Assembly (NCBI RefSeq): GCF_002865985.1
Contig: NZ_LNDD01000004.1
Location: forward strand, 1 to 64,000
Direction of reading: 5' to 3'
DNA: 64,000 nucleotides
Source: Thermotoga sp. SG1
Lineage (GTDB): Bacteria; Thermotogota; Thermotogae; Thermotogales; Thermotogaceae
Below the pieces are notes generated by a model. It saw only the letters and a program-made list of their open reading frames with translations. It did not search any database and was not told the DNA's origin. Numbering within the stretch: the stretch's first letter is position 1; each line of letters starts with the position of its first letter. Below are positions 18,815-27,147 of this stretch, in pieces. A program made the position numbers and the translations under genes.

Positions 18815-20022
18815 TCTTTCTTTTCTTCCAGTTTCTCGTATTCCCGATGGAGGTTCTGTTCAACGAATACAACCACACAGGAATTCTTTCTTCTTCGAAG
18901 AAGATCTTCCCTTTCGAAACTACGAGGGATATAGAACCGTTCAGGGCCTTTCTCGAAACGATCTACATGCCGCCGGATGTTCGAGGAATCACATTGGATC
19001 TTCCTGAAAGCACCGTTCTTGTTCTGGACAATGGTGTGACGATCGGCACCGATGCAGGTGACATTCGTGTTCCAGAGGATGTATTCAACGATCTTCTAAG
19101 CAGTACCGATTGCACGTTTGTTTATGATGTCTTTCCCGTTGAGGTCTTTTCGCTGGACAGAGTCGTTGTGAAAGAACCTATCACCAGAGAAAAACTATCT
19201 TATTATCTTTCCTTCTTCTTCGATGAATTTGAAGTACCAAGAAGAATAGAGGGTGCAATCGATGTCATGCCGAAACCTCCAGAGGTGGAATATTCGAGGG
19301 TAGATCACCCTCTCGTCGGAACGGTTGTTTTTCTGAAGGTGACAGACGATTCCACCTTCACCGTTTTCTGGAACGGAAATCCCGGTAGTCTGACGTTCCA
19401 TACTTCAGAGTCCACAAGGGTGGTCGTCGAAGTGAAAGATTCACTGGGTTATACCACGGAACTTTCACTTACCACGTCTTCCGCTTCTTACGAAATAAGG
19501 ACGTTTCAGTCCCTTCTCGAATTCGGTGATACTCTCTTTTTGCCTTTTTACGTTGACTGGTACGATCCTGTAAGTGGTCGAAAGATCAACACTTTCACTC
19601 CAAAGTTCCCTGGCACTTACCACCTCATCGGCCACGACAGAAACGGCAACTTCATGAGATTGAGGGTTCTGGTAAAGGATACCTCACCACCCGTCATTGT
19701 CTCACCTGAGGTGGTGAAAGACGCTTCTTCTTTCACCGTAAGGATCTTTTGCGACGGGAAAGAAGTAGAAGAGATTCCCCCTGGTTATCACACCGTGTTC
19801 GTGGAGGCTGTGGACAACTTTGGAAACGCGAGCAACGCTTTCTTTGTGACGGACCATCCGCACATCGTAAAAGTTTCTGAACGACCCGTTTTGATATACT
19901 TCGGACCGAAAAGAAAAATCGAACTTGATGGTCTTTCGATAAAGGGAAGCGTGGTCTTTGGATGGGCGAAGGAACACTGTGAGGTGAGAATAGGTGGAGA
20001 GACTTTCAAGATTGAGAAGTAG
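18790..20022 (+). CDS. exported protein of unknown function
   Basis: A 410-residue protein with a signal sequence (about residues 1-20) and an otherwise beta-rich extracytoplasmic body. The second half shows Ig/Big-like strands, for example KFPGTYHLIGHDRNGNFMRLRVLVKDTSPP and GYHTVFVEAVDNFGNASNAF, which resemble bacterial Ig-like repeats. No catalytic motif is recognised. The ATG follows AGAGGAGTGGTGA inside the end of the pseudouridine synthase gene, and its own end overlaps the DUF5693-like gene by 29 bases. The tight linkage with that membrane protein suggests a shared envelope role. Confidence 0.7.
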   Translation: MVRRVSFLIFLFFQFLVFPMEVLFNEYNHTGILSSSKKIFPFETTRDIEPFRAFLETIYMPPDVRGITLDLPESTVLVLDNGVTIGTDAGDIRVPEDVFNDLLSSTDCTFVYDVFPVEVFSLDRVVVKEPITREKLSYYLSFFFDEFEVPRRIEGAIDVMPKPPEVEYSRVDHPLVGTVVFLKVTDDSTFTVFWNGNPGSLTFHTSESTRVVVEVKDSLGYTTELSLTTSSASYEIRTFQSLLEFGDTLFLPFYVDWYDPVSGRKINTFTPKFPGTYHLIGHDRNGNFMRLRVLVKDTSPPVIVSPEVVKDASSFTVRIFCDGKEVEEIPPGYHTVFVEAVDNFGNASNAFFVTDHPHIVKVSERPVLIYFGPKRKIELDGLSIKGSVVFGWAKEHCEVRIGGETFKIEK

Positions 20023-21265
20023 ACTTTATCTCATGTTTCTGTTGAGTTCCCTCGTCTTTCTTGTAGCCTTTCTTCCCGAAAGGATAGCGTCGGACAAAGA
20101 AGGGATGCGATTTTCCTTTCTTTTCGACGACATGATCGACGAAAAACGGGTGGTTCTTTTTGACCTTTCCAGTGAAAAGGGGATATCCGAGAGTGCAGAA
20201 ATCGTGATTTTGAAAGGAGAACCCACCTTCTGGACACCAGAGACCCTTGCGGAAAAACTCAGGGGGAAGCTGGTTGGAATCGTGGAGTTCGATTCATCGT
20301 ACGACTTTGCAAGAAAAGTTGCCCTCTTGAAGGGTGATGGGCTCTTCTTTCGCATTCACACGGTGAAACCTGAAGAAGTAGAAAAACTCAAACTGGACGA
20401 AGATGCCCTCTTTCACAGGTACAAAAGAGCAGTTCTGGAAAGAAGTGTGGAGGTACTCTGGATAAAAGACATCGCCTGGAAAGATTCAATCGTTAGAAGA
20501 CTTTCTGAGTACTTCAAAGAAAGTGTGGTGCCGTTTCCCGCTCTTTCCCAACCGGCACTTTCTTTTCCACGATGGATCTTTCTGATTCCACCGCTTTTTC
20601 TGATCGTCTCTTACAATCCACTTTTCTTGATCGTTGTTGTCGTACTTTTTTTCTCAAAAGAATGGTTCGTGTCCCTTCTTTTTTCACTGGGAACGCTGAC
20701 GGCTTATCTTGTTACAGAAAGAAAGTGGCTGAAGGTGTTGAACATCTTCCTACTTTCCCTTTCATTGTCTCTCAGCCTCAGTGATTTCTACCACCTCAAT
20801 GGAGTACTGGAGTTTCGCGGTGTGAAACTTTCTCTTGTTCTTCTTCCTGGCTTTCTTTTCCTCAAAGGTCTGTGGGAAAACAGAAAGAACTGGAAAAAAT
20901 ATCTCCCCCTTCTCTTGTTTGCCGTTCCGGTAGGTTTTTACTACATCGTGCGTTCTGGAAACGCAGGATGGGTTCTGGGATTGGAAAGAAAGATCAGAGA
21001 CTGGATTGAAGGTGTTTTGGTAGTCCGGCCTCGTTTCAAGGAGATCATCTGTTATCCTTTCTTCTGGCTGGAAGGTTTCAGGGAATACGATTTTCTTAGG
21101 GAAAGTTTTGGAAGTATTGCCCTTGTATCCATGTTCAATACCTTCTGTCACATCAAAACACCCGTTCTGGTATCGATCTACAGGAGTTTTCTTGGAGTCG
21201 TCATAGGTTATGCCGTGTTCTTGTTCCTGAAGAGAATTTTAAACCGCCTCTTAACTTCCAAATAA
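19994..21265 (+). CDS. polytopic membrane protein, DUF5693-like
   Basis: A 423-residue protein with an N-terminal transmembrane helix, an extracytoplasmic domain of about 170 residues and a C-terminal block of about eight hydrophobic helices from residue 190. The C-terminal helices contain RSGNAG, ERKIRDWIEGVLVVRPRFKEIICYPFFWLEG and TFCHIKTPVLVSIYRSFLGVVIG, a pattern I associate with DUF5693 proteins, which are often found with polysaccharide pyruvyl transferase and exopolysaccharide genes. No such gene is beside it here. The GTG start follows GAGGTGAG. Function unknown. Confidence 0.7.
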   Translation: MERLSRLRSRLYLMFLLSSLVFLVAFLPERIASDKEGMRFSFLFDDMIDEKRVVLFDLSSEKGISESAEIVILKGEPTFWTPETLAEKLRGKLVGIVEFDSSYDFARKVALLKGDGLFFRIHTVKPEEVEKLKLDEDALFHRYKRAVLERSVEVLWIKDIAWKDSIVRRLSEYFKESVVPFPALSQPALSFPRWIFLIPPLFLIVSYNPLFLIVVVVLFFSKEWFVSLLFSLGTLTAYLVTERKWLKVLNIFLLSLSLSLSLSDFYHLNGVLEFRGVKLSLVLLPGFLFLKGLWENRKNWKKYLPLLLFAVPVGFYYIVRSGNAGWVLGLERKIRDWIEGVLVVRPRFKEIICYPFFWLEGFREYDFLRESFGSIALVSMFNTFCHIKTPVLVSIYRSFLGVVIGYAVFLFLKRILNRLLTSK

Positions 21266-21324
21266 TCACCAATTCACAAACCGCTGTTATATTCTAGGCA
21301 TAAAGATGCAAAACAACAAACACC

Positions 21325-21342
21325 TCTGTCCCCGGGGACAGA
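21325..21342. promoter_or_regulatory. 18-bp perfect palindrome upstream of glnA
   Basis: TCTGTCCCC is followed directly by its reverse complement, giving an uninterrupted GC-rich 18-bp dyad. It lies 40 bases upstream of the likely -35 element of glnA and 59 bases after the membrane protein gene. It has no loop and no adjacent T-run on the plus strand, so it looks more like a protein-binding operator than a terminator. The binding factor is unknown. Confidence 0.5.
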
Positions 21343-21380
21343 ATGGGTTGTTACTTTTCAAGTTTTGATCTTCACTTTCT

Positions 21381-21409
21381 TTGATCCTGCGTGTCAGGGA
21401 TGATAATTA
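21381..21409 (+). promoter_or_regulatory. candidate glnA promoter
   Basis: A TTGATC at 21381-21386 is followed by two overlapping -10 candidates: GATAAT at 15 bases (21402) and TAATTA at 17 bases (21404). It is the only plausible sigma-A pair in the 183-base gap. The leader to the ATG would be about 35 bases with the strong site AAGAGGAGGTG. Confidence 0.4.
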
Positions 21410-21448
21410 TACCATGAATATCATCCACATTCAAGAGGAGGTGTTTCC

Positions 21449-22768
21449 ATGACGATCGAGGAAATCAAGAAGATCATCGAGAAGGAGAACGTCCGCTTCA
21501 TCAGACTCCAGTTCACCGACATCAATGGAATTCTGAAGAACGTGGAGATAACCCCAGAAATTTTCCTCGACTCCTGGGAAGATGGGATCATGTTCGATGG
21601 TTCCTCCATCGAGGGTTTTGTGAGAATCGAAGAGTCAGATATGTACCTCAAGCCCGTCCTCGACACTTTCGCCGTTCTTCCATGGACGGTCGATGGTGCA
21701 AAGAGCGCCAGAGTCATCTGTGATGTCTACACCCCGGATGGTACACCTTTCGAAGGCGATCCAAGATACCGACTCAAGAGAATGATGGAAAAGGCAAAAG
21801 AACTCGGATACACACCGTACGCAGGTCCTGAGATGGAGTTCTTCATTCTCCCCATCAACGAAAAGGGAGAACCCATTCCTGAATTCCTCGACCACGGGGG
21901 TTACTTCGATCTTCTTCCTCTGAGCAAAGCCGAAGAGATAAGAAGAGACGTTGCCATTGCCCTTGAGAAGATGGGAGTGATCGTTGAAGCCACGCACCAT
22001 GAAGTTGCTCCCTCCCAGCACGAAGTTGATTTCAAGTACGATACCTTCCTGAAAACCGCCGACAACGCCCAGACCGTGAAACTCGTGATCAAAACAATGG
22101 CAATCTTCCACGGCTACTACGCAACCTTCATGCCCAAGCCCTTCTTCGGTGTGAACGGATCTGGTATGCACGTTCACATGAGTCTCTTCAAGGGCGACCA
22201 GAACGCCTTCTACGATCCGAACAAACCCCTCGAACTCTCCAATGATCTCAGATACTTTGTTGGAGGTATTCTGAAACACGCAAAGGCACTCGCTGCTGTT
22301 ACCAATCCGACGGTGAACAGTTACAAGAGGCTCGTTCCTGGATACGAAGCACCAGTTTACATCACCTGGTCCGTTGGGAACAGAAGCGCTCTCATCAGGA
22401 TACCGAAGGCAAGGGGAAAGGCCACAAGACTGGAGTACAGATCTCCCGATCCATCCTGTAACATCTACCTGGCATTCGCCGCCATCCTCGCTGCCGGACT
22501 CGACGGTATCATTAACAAGATAGAACCACCAGAACCCGTCGAGGAAAACATCTACCACATGACTCCAGAAAGAAGGAAAGAACTGAACATAGACTCTCTC
22601 CCTGGAACGTTGCAGGAAGCCATTGAGGAACTCAAGAAGGACGATGTTATAATAGATGCGTTGGGAGAACACATATTCGAAAAATTCGTGGAGGCTGCCG
22701 AGAAGGATTGGAAAGAGTACAGCACCTACGTTACAAACTGGGAGTTGCAGCGCTACTTGTATCTCTGA
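21449..22768 (+). CDS. glnA: glutamine synthetase type I
   Basis: The 439-residue enzyme is GlnA of the shorter GSI-alpha type, ligating ammonia to glutamate with ATP. Key elements are FDGSSIEGF, the ATP/glutamate-site segment PGPEMEFF-like AGPEMEFFIL, HHEVAPSQHEVDF, NGSGMHVHMS, VNSYKRLVPGYEAPVYITWS, the Arg-rich NRSALIRIP, and EYRSPDPSCNIYLAFAAIL. The adenylylation-site loop of GSI-beta enzymes and its insertion are absent, so control by adenylylation is not expected; feedback or transcriptional control is more likely. Upstream lie a palindrome and a candidate promoter. The next gene starts within its last 61 bases. Confidence 0.97.
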   Translation: MTIEEIKKIIEKENVRFIRLQFTDINGILKNVEITPEIFLDSWEDGIMFDGSSIEGFVRIEESDMYLKPVLDTFAVLPWTVDGAKSARVICDVYTPDGTPFEGDPRYRLKRMMEKAKELGYTPYAGPEMEFFILPINEKGEPIPEFLDHGGYFDLLPLSKAEEIRRDVAIALEKMGVIVEATHHEVAPSQHEVDFKYDTFLKTADNAQTVKLVIKTMAIFHGYYATFMPKPFFGVNGSGMHVHMSLFKGDQNAFYDPNKPLELSNDLRYFVGGILKHAKALAAVTNPTVNSYKRLVPGYEAPVYITWSVGNRSALIRIPKARGKATRLEYRSPDPSCNIYLAFAAILAAGLDGIINKIEPPEPVEENIYHMTPERRKELNIDSLPGTLQEAIEELKKDDVIIDALGEHIFEKFVEAAEKDWKEYSTYVTNWELQRYLYL

Positions 22769-23733
22769 TCGCGATCGCTTGCGCTGGAATCCTCGAAACA
22801 AAGAGGATAGCGCTCAATATGAACCCCATGAGAGGTACGATCAACGAGGGTGTCATCACCCTCGTTGATTCTTTAAAAAGGGAGATCGTATCCATAGATT
22901 CCAACTCAAAAAGTATCATATCCAGATTCACAGGTTTTTCCTACCCTGCCTGGGGAATGTACGTTGAGGGAAAGTGGTATGTCACCGACATGTTCGAAGG
23001 AAAATTCATAGAAATCTCCTCAGAAAACAGAAGACGGGAGATCACCCTGGGTGGAGATCCCACCACTTTTCTCTACCACAACGGCATCTTCTACATCTCT
23101 CTCTTTTCTCAGGGAATTCTTGTGGGAGTGGACAGAAGAACTTTCAGGGTGGTGGAAAGGTATCGCACGGGAGTTTCCAGCACCTACTTTGTTCCTACAA
23201 AAAAGGGGATTGCCTACCTCTGTTACTGGAAAGATGACGATGAACCTGATGTGATCTACCTTCACCGTGGAAACATGGACTCCGTTCGTCTGGGACTTGC
23301 CCGTCCTCTACGTTACATAGAAGGAGCAAGCGGTGATTACGTCCTTGATTACAGAAACGGCTGGCTTGTTAAACTGGTCAATGGAAAAGTTGTCTGGAAA
23401 AGAAACCTTCCGGATTTTGCCTATGGTATCTCGTTCCACAGTTCTGATCTGGCAATTTCTAGCCTTGTTTCTCCAGTTATCTCCGTTGTTGACAGAAACG
23501 GAAATGTGAGACAGATCAGTGTGCCACATCCCGTTCTTTACCTCGAGGAGGTTGGAGACTACCTGGTGGCACTCTCCGTGGAGGCAGAGGAGATATATCT
23601 GATAAAAAACGACAGAGTGGTACAAACGGTGAAAACGGGAAAATACCCCCTGAAGATCTTCAAGATCTCAGAGAGAGAGTTCGCCGTTCTCTGCACTGAC
23701 TCTGGAGAACTCATCTTCTACACGGTTTACTAA
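22708..23733 (+). CDS. exported beta-propeller-like protein, possible lipoprotein
   Basis: About 341 residues with a hydrophobic N-terminus ending in SLIAIACAG, which could be a signal peptide with a lipobox-type cysteine. The body is a series of short beta repeats (VITLVDSLKREIVSID, YVTDMFEGKFIEIS, ILVGVDRRTFRVVERYRTG, PVISVVDRNGNVRQIS) like YVTN/NHL-type propellers. The start is uncertain: the TTG at 22708 has no well-spaced ribosome site and lies 61 bases inside glnA. It is convergent with the next gene, overlapping by four bases. No enzymatic motif seen. Confidence 0.65.
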   Translation: MERVQHLRYKLGVAALLVSLIAIACAGILETKRIALNMNPMRGTINEGVITLVDSLKREIVSIDSNSKSIISRFTGFSYPAWGMYVEGKWYVTDMFEGKFIEISSENRRREITLGGDPTTFLYHNGIFYISLFSQGILVGVDRRTFRVVERYRTGVSSTYFVPTKKGIAYLCYWKDDDEPDVIYLHRGNMDSVRLGLARPLRYIEGASGDYVLDYRNGWLVKLVNGKVVWKRNLPDFAYGISFHSSDLAISSLVSPVISVVDRNGNVRQISVPHPVLYLEEVGDYLVALSVEAEEIYLIKNDRVVQTVKTGKYPLKIFKISEREFAVLCTDSGELIFYTVY

Positions 23734-24557
23734 TCCTTTTCCAGAGTTACCAGATTCACCAAAAGGTTGTAGGAAAACCACACATCGTCCAGTTCAAAAA
23801 ACTGAGGCTTTTTCGTCTTTGCATCTTGGTACACCATAATTCCTTCTTTGTACGGAATGACCGAGATGATCTTTTTGTAAGGAATCCTGTAGCTCCTTGT
23901 TTGTCCAACGAAATACAGATTTTTGTTCGTGAAGACAAGAACGCCTTCATCGACGTGGGTTAACTCTGTTTTTTCAACAGGATTTCCTTTGAAACCTCCT
24001 ACCCTGTAGTAAACACCACGTGCGATCTTCACACTGAAACCAGAATATCCTCCCACGTATTCTCTGCACTTTCTCATCTCGTAGTTGCCAACGTTCTGGA
24101 AAACCCACACAGGAACTTCTGACTTTCCAAGAATGACTGGAACAGGTTCATAGAACTGCTCTATCTCGCCGTGCATCACCTTTCTCAGCAATCTTCCTTT
24201 CATGAATTTCGTGTACGAATCTTTCCCGGCCAGCCTGTCCACAGAAAGCCCCGTTTCTTTTATGAAACGAACCAGTTTTTCTTCCTCCACTTCATCCAAG
24301 TTGCCATCGTCCAGAAAGTGATCTACCATTTTTCCCCAGACCGTCGTGAGGACATCTTCCACATCTTTTTCCGTCCTGAAGTGATTCTGAGCTATTTCAA
24401 GAAGTTGACCTCTGAGAGATCGAAAGTTTCCTGTTGTGAAGGCTTTTTCGGCAAGATTCAGCATCTTTTTCCATCCTTCTTTGTAAATCATCTCACATGC
24501 TTTGTGCTTGGTTCTCAAAAAGCCAGCAGGTTTTCCACAGTATTTGCATTTGCCCAA
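23730..24557 (-). CDS. zinc-ribbon protein with C-terminal PH-like domain
   Basis: A soluble protein of about 275 residues. It starts with a zinc-ribbon-like CKYCGKP ... KHKAC, then a helical region (about residues 25-150), and ends with VDEGVLVFTNKNLYFVGQTRSYRIPYKKIISVIPYKEGIMVYQD, a pattern typical of bacterial PH-like (bPH/GRAM-type) domains. TTG 24557 is chosen because GAGGTG lies six bases before it; longer frames have no ribosome site. It is downstream of the PqaA-like hydrolase gene with a 13-base gap. Function unknown. Confidence 0.7.
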   Translation of the reverse strand: MGKCKYCGKPAGFLRTKHKACEMIYKEGWKKMLNLAEKAFTTGNFRSLRGQLLEIAQNHFRTEKDVEDVLTTVWGKMVDHFLDDGNLDEVEEEKLVRFIKETGLSVDRLAGKDSYTKFMKGRLLRKVMHGEIEQFYEPVPVILGKSEVPVWVFQNVGNYEMRKCREYVGGYSGFSVKIARGVYYRVGGFKGNPVEKTELTHVDEGVLVFTNKNLYFVGQTRSYRIPYKKIISVIPYKEGIMVYQDAKTKKPQFFELDDVWFSYNLLVNLVTLEKD

Positions 24558-24570
24558 GCTTTTCACCTCG

Positions 24571-25842
24571 CTATTCAACCACAATCTTGCTGCAGACCTT
24601 CATTCTCAGTCCTTTGATTTCCAGCGTGACTCTCAGGAAGTAGGCCTGATGAAATCCCGCGGGTTTTCCAGGAGGTACTCCAACCAGCAAATCTTCTTTT
24701 TCTTCTACGTTCTTTCTCAACCAAACCGTTTCTCTGAAATCTTTGCTCTTCGATATTGTAAACCGTAACTCCGCATCTACGATCTCTGGACTTTTCTCAA
24801 CCGAGATCTTTCCATCTTCATAGAAAAACCTTACTTCCGGCAGTCTTGGATACAACTTGAAAAACGAAGAGATCGTCTCCACAATCTCTTTTACATTTTT
24901 CAGGTTGTGTCTGTCGTTTGGGGAGTAGAAAAGGAAGGTCTCCCCTGGCAAGTCGTCCACGTAGAGATTTGCTGAGTCGAGCGTCCAGTATTCGTCGTTT
25001 GTGCCGAGTACAAGAATCTTAGGAAGACTAAGCCTCAACCTCATAGCGTACGGATCGACTATTTCGAGAAGATCTTTCCCCCGTTTACTTTCTATCAGAT
25101 CCAGGAGTCCTCTTTCCTGATAATCCTTCAGTTTTTCGCTGTAAGTGCCGTAGTACTCTTTTTGATGAAGAAGTTGTACCTCTATGTTCAGATTGTCGTA
25201 CACCATAGGAACAATGGCAAAAACCCGTGGATCGAAGATACCTGCAAGGTAGGTGGTCCATCCTCTCTTTGAAGCACCAGAAACCATGAATCCCTTTATT
25301 TCAAAGTTTTTCTTTTCCAGAAAATCCTGTGCCGCGTCCATGGCTCTTATCACACCGTAGGTCATGGGGACAAGGAGTGGAAGGAACGGATCGGGTTTTT
25401 CGAGATACATCCTGAACGTCTCTGCAATCAACGCATCTTCTCTGAGACCAAAGATCGGTTGATTGGGAACATCACCCACAACCACGAAGGGAGACTCAAA
25501 CATTCTCGCCACCCACAGGTACTCAAGAACATCCTCCAGAAACGCCCTGTAATAGGCTTCATTTTCCTCCCTTCTGCTTCCACCCGTTATCAGCAGGAAA
25601 GCACGATCTCTGTATCTTAGATTGGGTGGAAGAATGATTCCCACCCTGTGAAACCACTGGACCTCCTGCCACTTCATACCGTACGACTTGAGAACGTATA
25701 TTTCCTCACCCTCTTGAGTGGTGGTTGAAATCTTGGTTTCATAAATTGGAGCGCCTCTTTCTCGTGTGAGAACGTCCAGAGGATGTACAGCAAAGATTAT
25801 GGTGGTGAAAATCAGGATCATCAAACTTGCTGCTTTTCTCAT
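24571..25842 (-). CDS. exported alpha/beta hydrolase, PhoPQ-activated pathogenicity-related (PqaA) family
   Basis: A 423-residue protein with a signal peptide (about residues 1-18) and a large alpha/beta-hydrolase domain. The nucleophile elbow is GASKRGW (about residue 195), an acidic residue lies in LGTNDEYWTLDSAN, and a His follows in SPNDRHNLKN, giving a Ser-Asp-His triad order. These features match the PF10142 family, in which substrates are undefined; the name comes from Salmonella and implies no pathogenicity here. ATG 25842 follows GAGGAGGGAAAGT. Confidence 0.82.
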   Translation of the reverse strand: MRKAASLMILIFTTIIFAVHPLDVLTRERGAPIYETKISTTTQEGEEIYVLKSYGMKWQEVQWFHRVGIILPPNLRYRDRAFLLITGGSRREENEAYYRAFLEDVLEYLWVARMFESPFVVVGDVPNQPIFGLREDALIAETFRMYLEKPDPFLPLLVPMTYGVIRAMDAAQDFLEKKNFEIKGFMVSGASKRGWTTYLAGIFDPRVFAIVPMVYDNLNIEVQLLHQKEYYGTYSEKLKDYQERGLLDLIESKRGKDLLEIVDPYAMRLRLSLPKILVLGTNDEYWTLDSANLYVDDLPGETFLFYSPNDRHNLKNVKEIVETISSFFKLYPRLPEVRFFYEDGKISVEKSPEIVDAELRFTISKSKDFRETVWLRKNVEEKEDLLVGVPPGKPAGFHQAYFLRVTLEIKGLRMKVCSKIVVE

Positions 25843-25905
25843 ACTTTCCCTCCTCATAATGTATAATTGAATTGATTTCCATCTTTTACTTTGGAAGGAG
25901 TTTCT

Positions 25906-26292
25906 GTGTTCAGAGTTCTTGGTTGGATCAACGTGGGTCTTTTGATTTTCAATCTTTTTCCTTTTTTCGTGAGGGTCATATATAAACTGAAAAGAGAATC
26001 TCGCCTTCTATTCCACATGATGAATATAGCAAAATACTTCAGAAAATACCACAAACTTTCAGGGTTAGTGTTGATCGTTCTTGGTTTTGTCCATGGATAT
26101 CTGGCTCTGGGTGGATACATCTACTTCCACACGGGCACACTTTTGTGGATTCTCATCACGACCATGTTTCTGATCTACCTTCTTGGAAAACTGCGTTTTT
26201 TCAGAAGACACTGGATTATCTTTCACAGATACCTCGGTGTTTCTCTTCTGGTGTTCCTTCTGCTTCATCTTTTGACCCCATGGCTCTTTTAA
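25906..26292 (+). CDS. four-helix membrane protein with conserved histidines (ferric-reductase/cyt b561-like)
   Basis: A 128-residue integral membrane protein with about four transmembrane helices. Histidines sit in helix-bordering positions: FHMM, YHKLSG, FVHGYLAL, YFHTG, FHRYLG and LLLHLL. The pair FVHGY and FHRYLGVSLLVFLLLHLL resembles heme-b ligation in ferric reductase-like or cytochrome b561-type proteins. The following gene, 11 bases away, encodes exported cytochrome-b5-like domains, so the two could form a membrane electron path. GTG 25906 follows GGAAGGAG; a TATAAT lies about 40 bases upstream. Heme binding is inference. Confidence 0.65.
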   Translation: MFRVLGWINVGLLIFNLFPFFVRVIYKLKRESRLLFHMMNIAKYFRKYHKLSGLVLIVLGFVHGYLALGGYIYFHTGTLLWILITTMFLIYLLGKLRFFRRHWIIFHRYLGVSLLVFLLLHLLTPWLF

Positions 26293-26303
26293 GGAGGGAT
26301 ATT

Positions 26304-26906
26304 ATGAAGGCTTTGATGGTGTTTCTTCTACTGGCAGTTACCATGATCTTTTCCATTGACCCAAAAATTATTGAAGAGAGTATCCCGAGTTATCCATTGA
26401 TATCCTATCAGACTTTGAAGCAAAACGATGGTAAGAACGGAAAAGTGTGGGTAGCCGTAGGAGGTTTTGTTTATGATCTTACCGAATCAGATGCCTGGTA
26501 TAAAGGTACACACATGGGGCAGCACGATGCCGGGGAGGAACTAACCTACGAAATTTTGAAACAGTCACCTCATGGTCTGGTTAAACTGGATGGAAAGAAA
26601 ATCGTAGGAATCCTTGCGTTCACAATGGATGATCTCAAAAAATTCAATGAAAAAAACGGAAACAAAGCGTACGTTGCAGTGAACGGAATAGTCTACGATG
26701 TGACACATTCAAAGGCATGGAGAAACGGTGAACACATGGGACGGCACAGTGCAGGCTCTGAACTCACGCACGAGATCTTGAAGCTTTCTCCGCACGGTCT
26801 TTCTAAGCTTTCCAACGTCTATCCTGTGGGTGTTCTGGTGTTCACCCTGGATGATTTGAAAAAATTACTCCGGAAAGAACGGAAAGAAAGCCTACGTAGC
26901 AGTTGA
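26304..26906 (+). CDS. exported tandem cytochrome-b5-like protein (frameshifted before its third repeat)
   Basis: Signal peptide (about residues 1-17), then repeated cytochrome-b5-like heme/steroid-binding domains. Repeat 1 has GGFVYDLTESDAWYKGTHMG, then QHDAGEELTYEIL and SPHG; repeat 2 has NGIVYDVTHSKAWRNGEHMG, RHSAGSELTHEIL and SPHG. The two His sites per repeat (HMG-x-H and SPHG) fit the family's heme ligands. After FTLDDLKK the frame runs into LLRKERKESLRSS and stops, while a complete third repeat continues in another frame (next entry). The six-A run at 26859-26864 is the likely break: five A's would give an in-frame linker of the same length as between repeats 1 and 2. Confidence 0.75.
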   Translation: MKALMVFLLLAVTMIFSIDPKIIEESIPSYPLISYQTLKQNDGKNGKVWVAVGGFVYDLTESDAWYKGTHMGQHDAGEELTYEILKQSPHGLVKLDGKKIVGILAFTMDDLKKFNEKNGNKAYVAVNGIVYDVTHSKAWRNGEHMGRHSAGSELTHEILKLSPHGLSKLSNVYPVGVLVFTLDDLKKLLRKERKESLRSS

Positions 26907-27147
26907 AGGAATCGTCTATGATGTTTCGTACTCCAGGGCATGGAAGAACGGAAACCACATGGGGCAACACAGCGCTGGAGAAGATCTCACATACGAAATC
27001 GTGAAACTCTCTCCACATGGTTTGGAAAAATTGGAAAATGTGTATCGAGTGGGATTCCTTGCTTTCAAAGAAGTACCGGAAGGTTTCGTTCTTGAAGGAA
27101 GCATACTGTACAGAGAAGGGTTGAAAAGGGGCTTCATTCTTCACTGA
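26860..27147 (+). pseudogene. third cytochrome-b5-like repeat, cut off by frameshift
   Basis: In the frame one base away from the preceding gene, the sequence reads KNYSGKNGKKAYVAV, EGIVYDVSYSRAWKNGNHMG, QHSAGEDLTYEIV and SPHG, then VGFLAFKEV and a C-terminal tail. It is a full third domain as well conserved as the first two. It has no start codon or ribosome site of its own before the domain, so it is translated only if a slip occurs at the A6 tract. It may be a fresh mutation, a sequencing error or programmed slippage. Confidence 0.7.

Noticed and set aside
24571-25842. Virulence function implied by the PqaA family name
   Set aside because: The name comes from a Salmonella regulon; the sequence shows only an exported alpha/beta hydrolase.
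26855-26870. Programmed ribosomal frameshift in the cytochrome-b5-like gene
   Set aside because: No stimulatory ribosome-site-like sequence or stop codon at the slip site was seen; a plain indel or transcriptional slippage is simpler.
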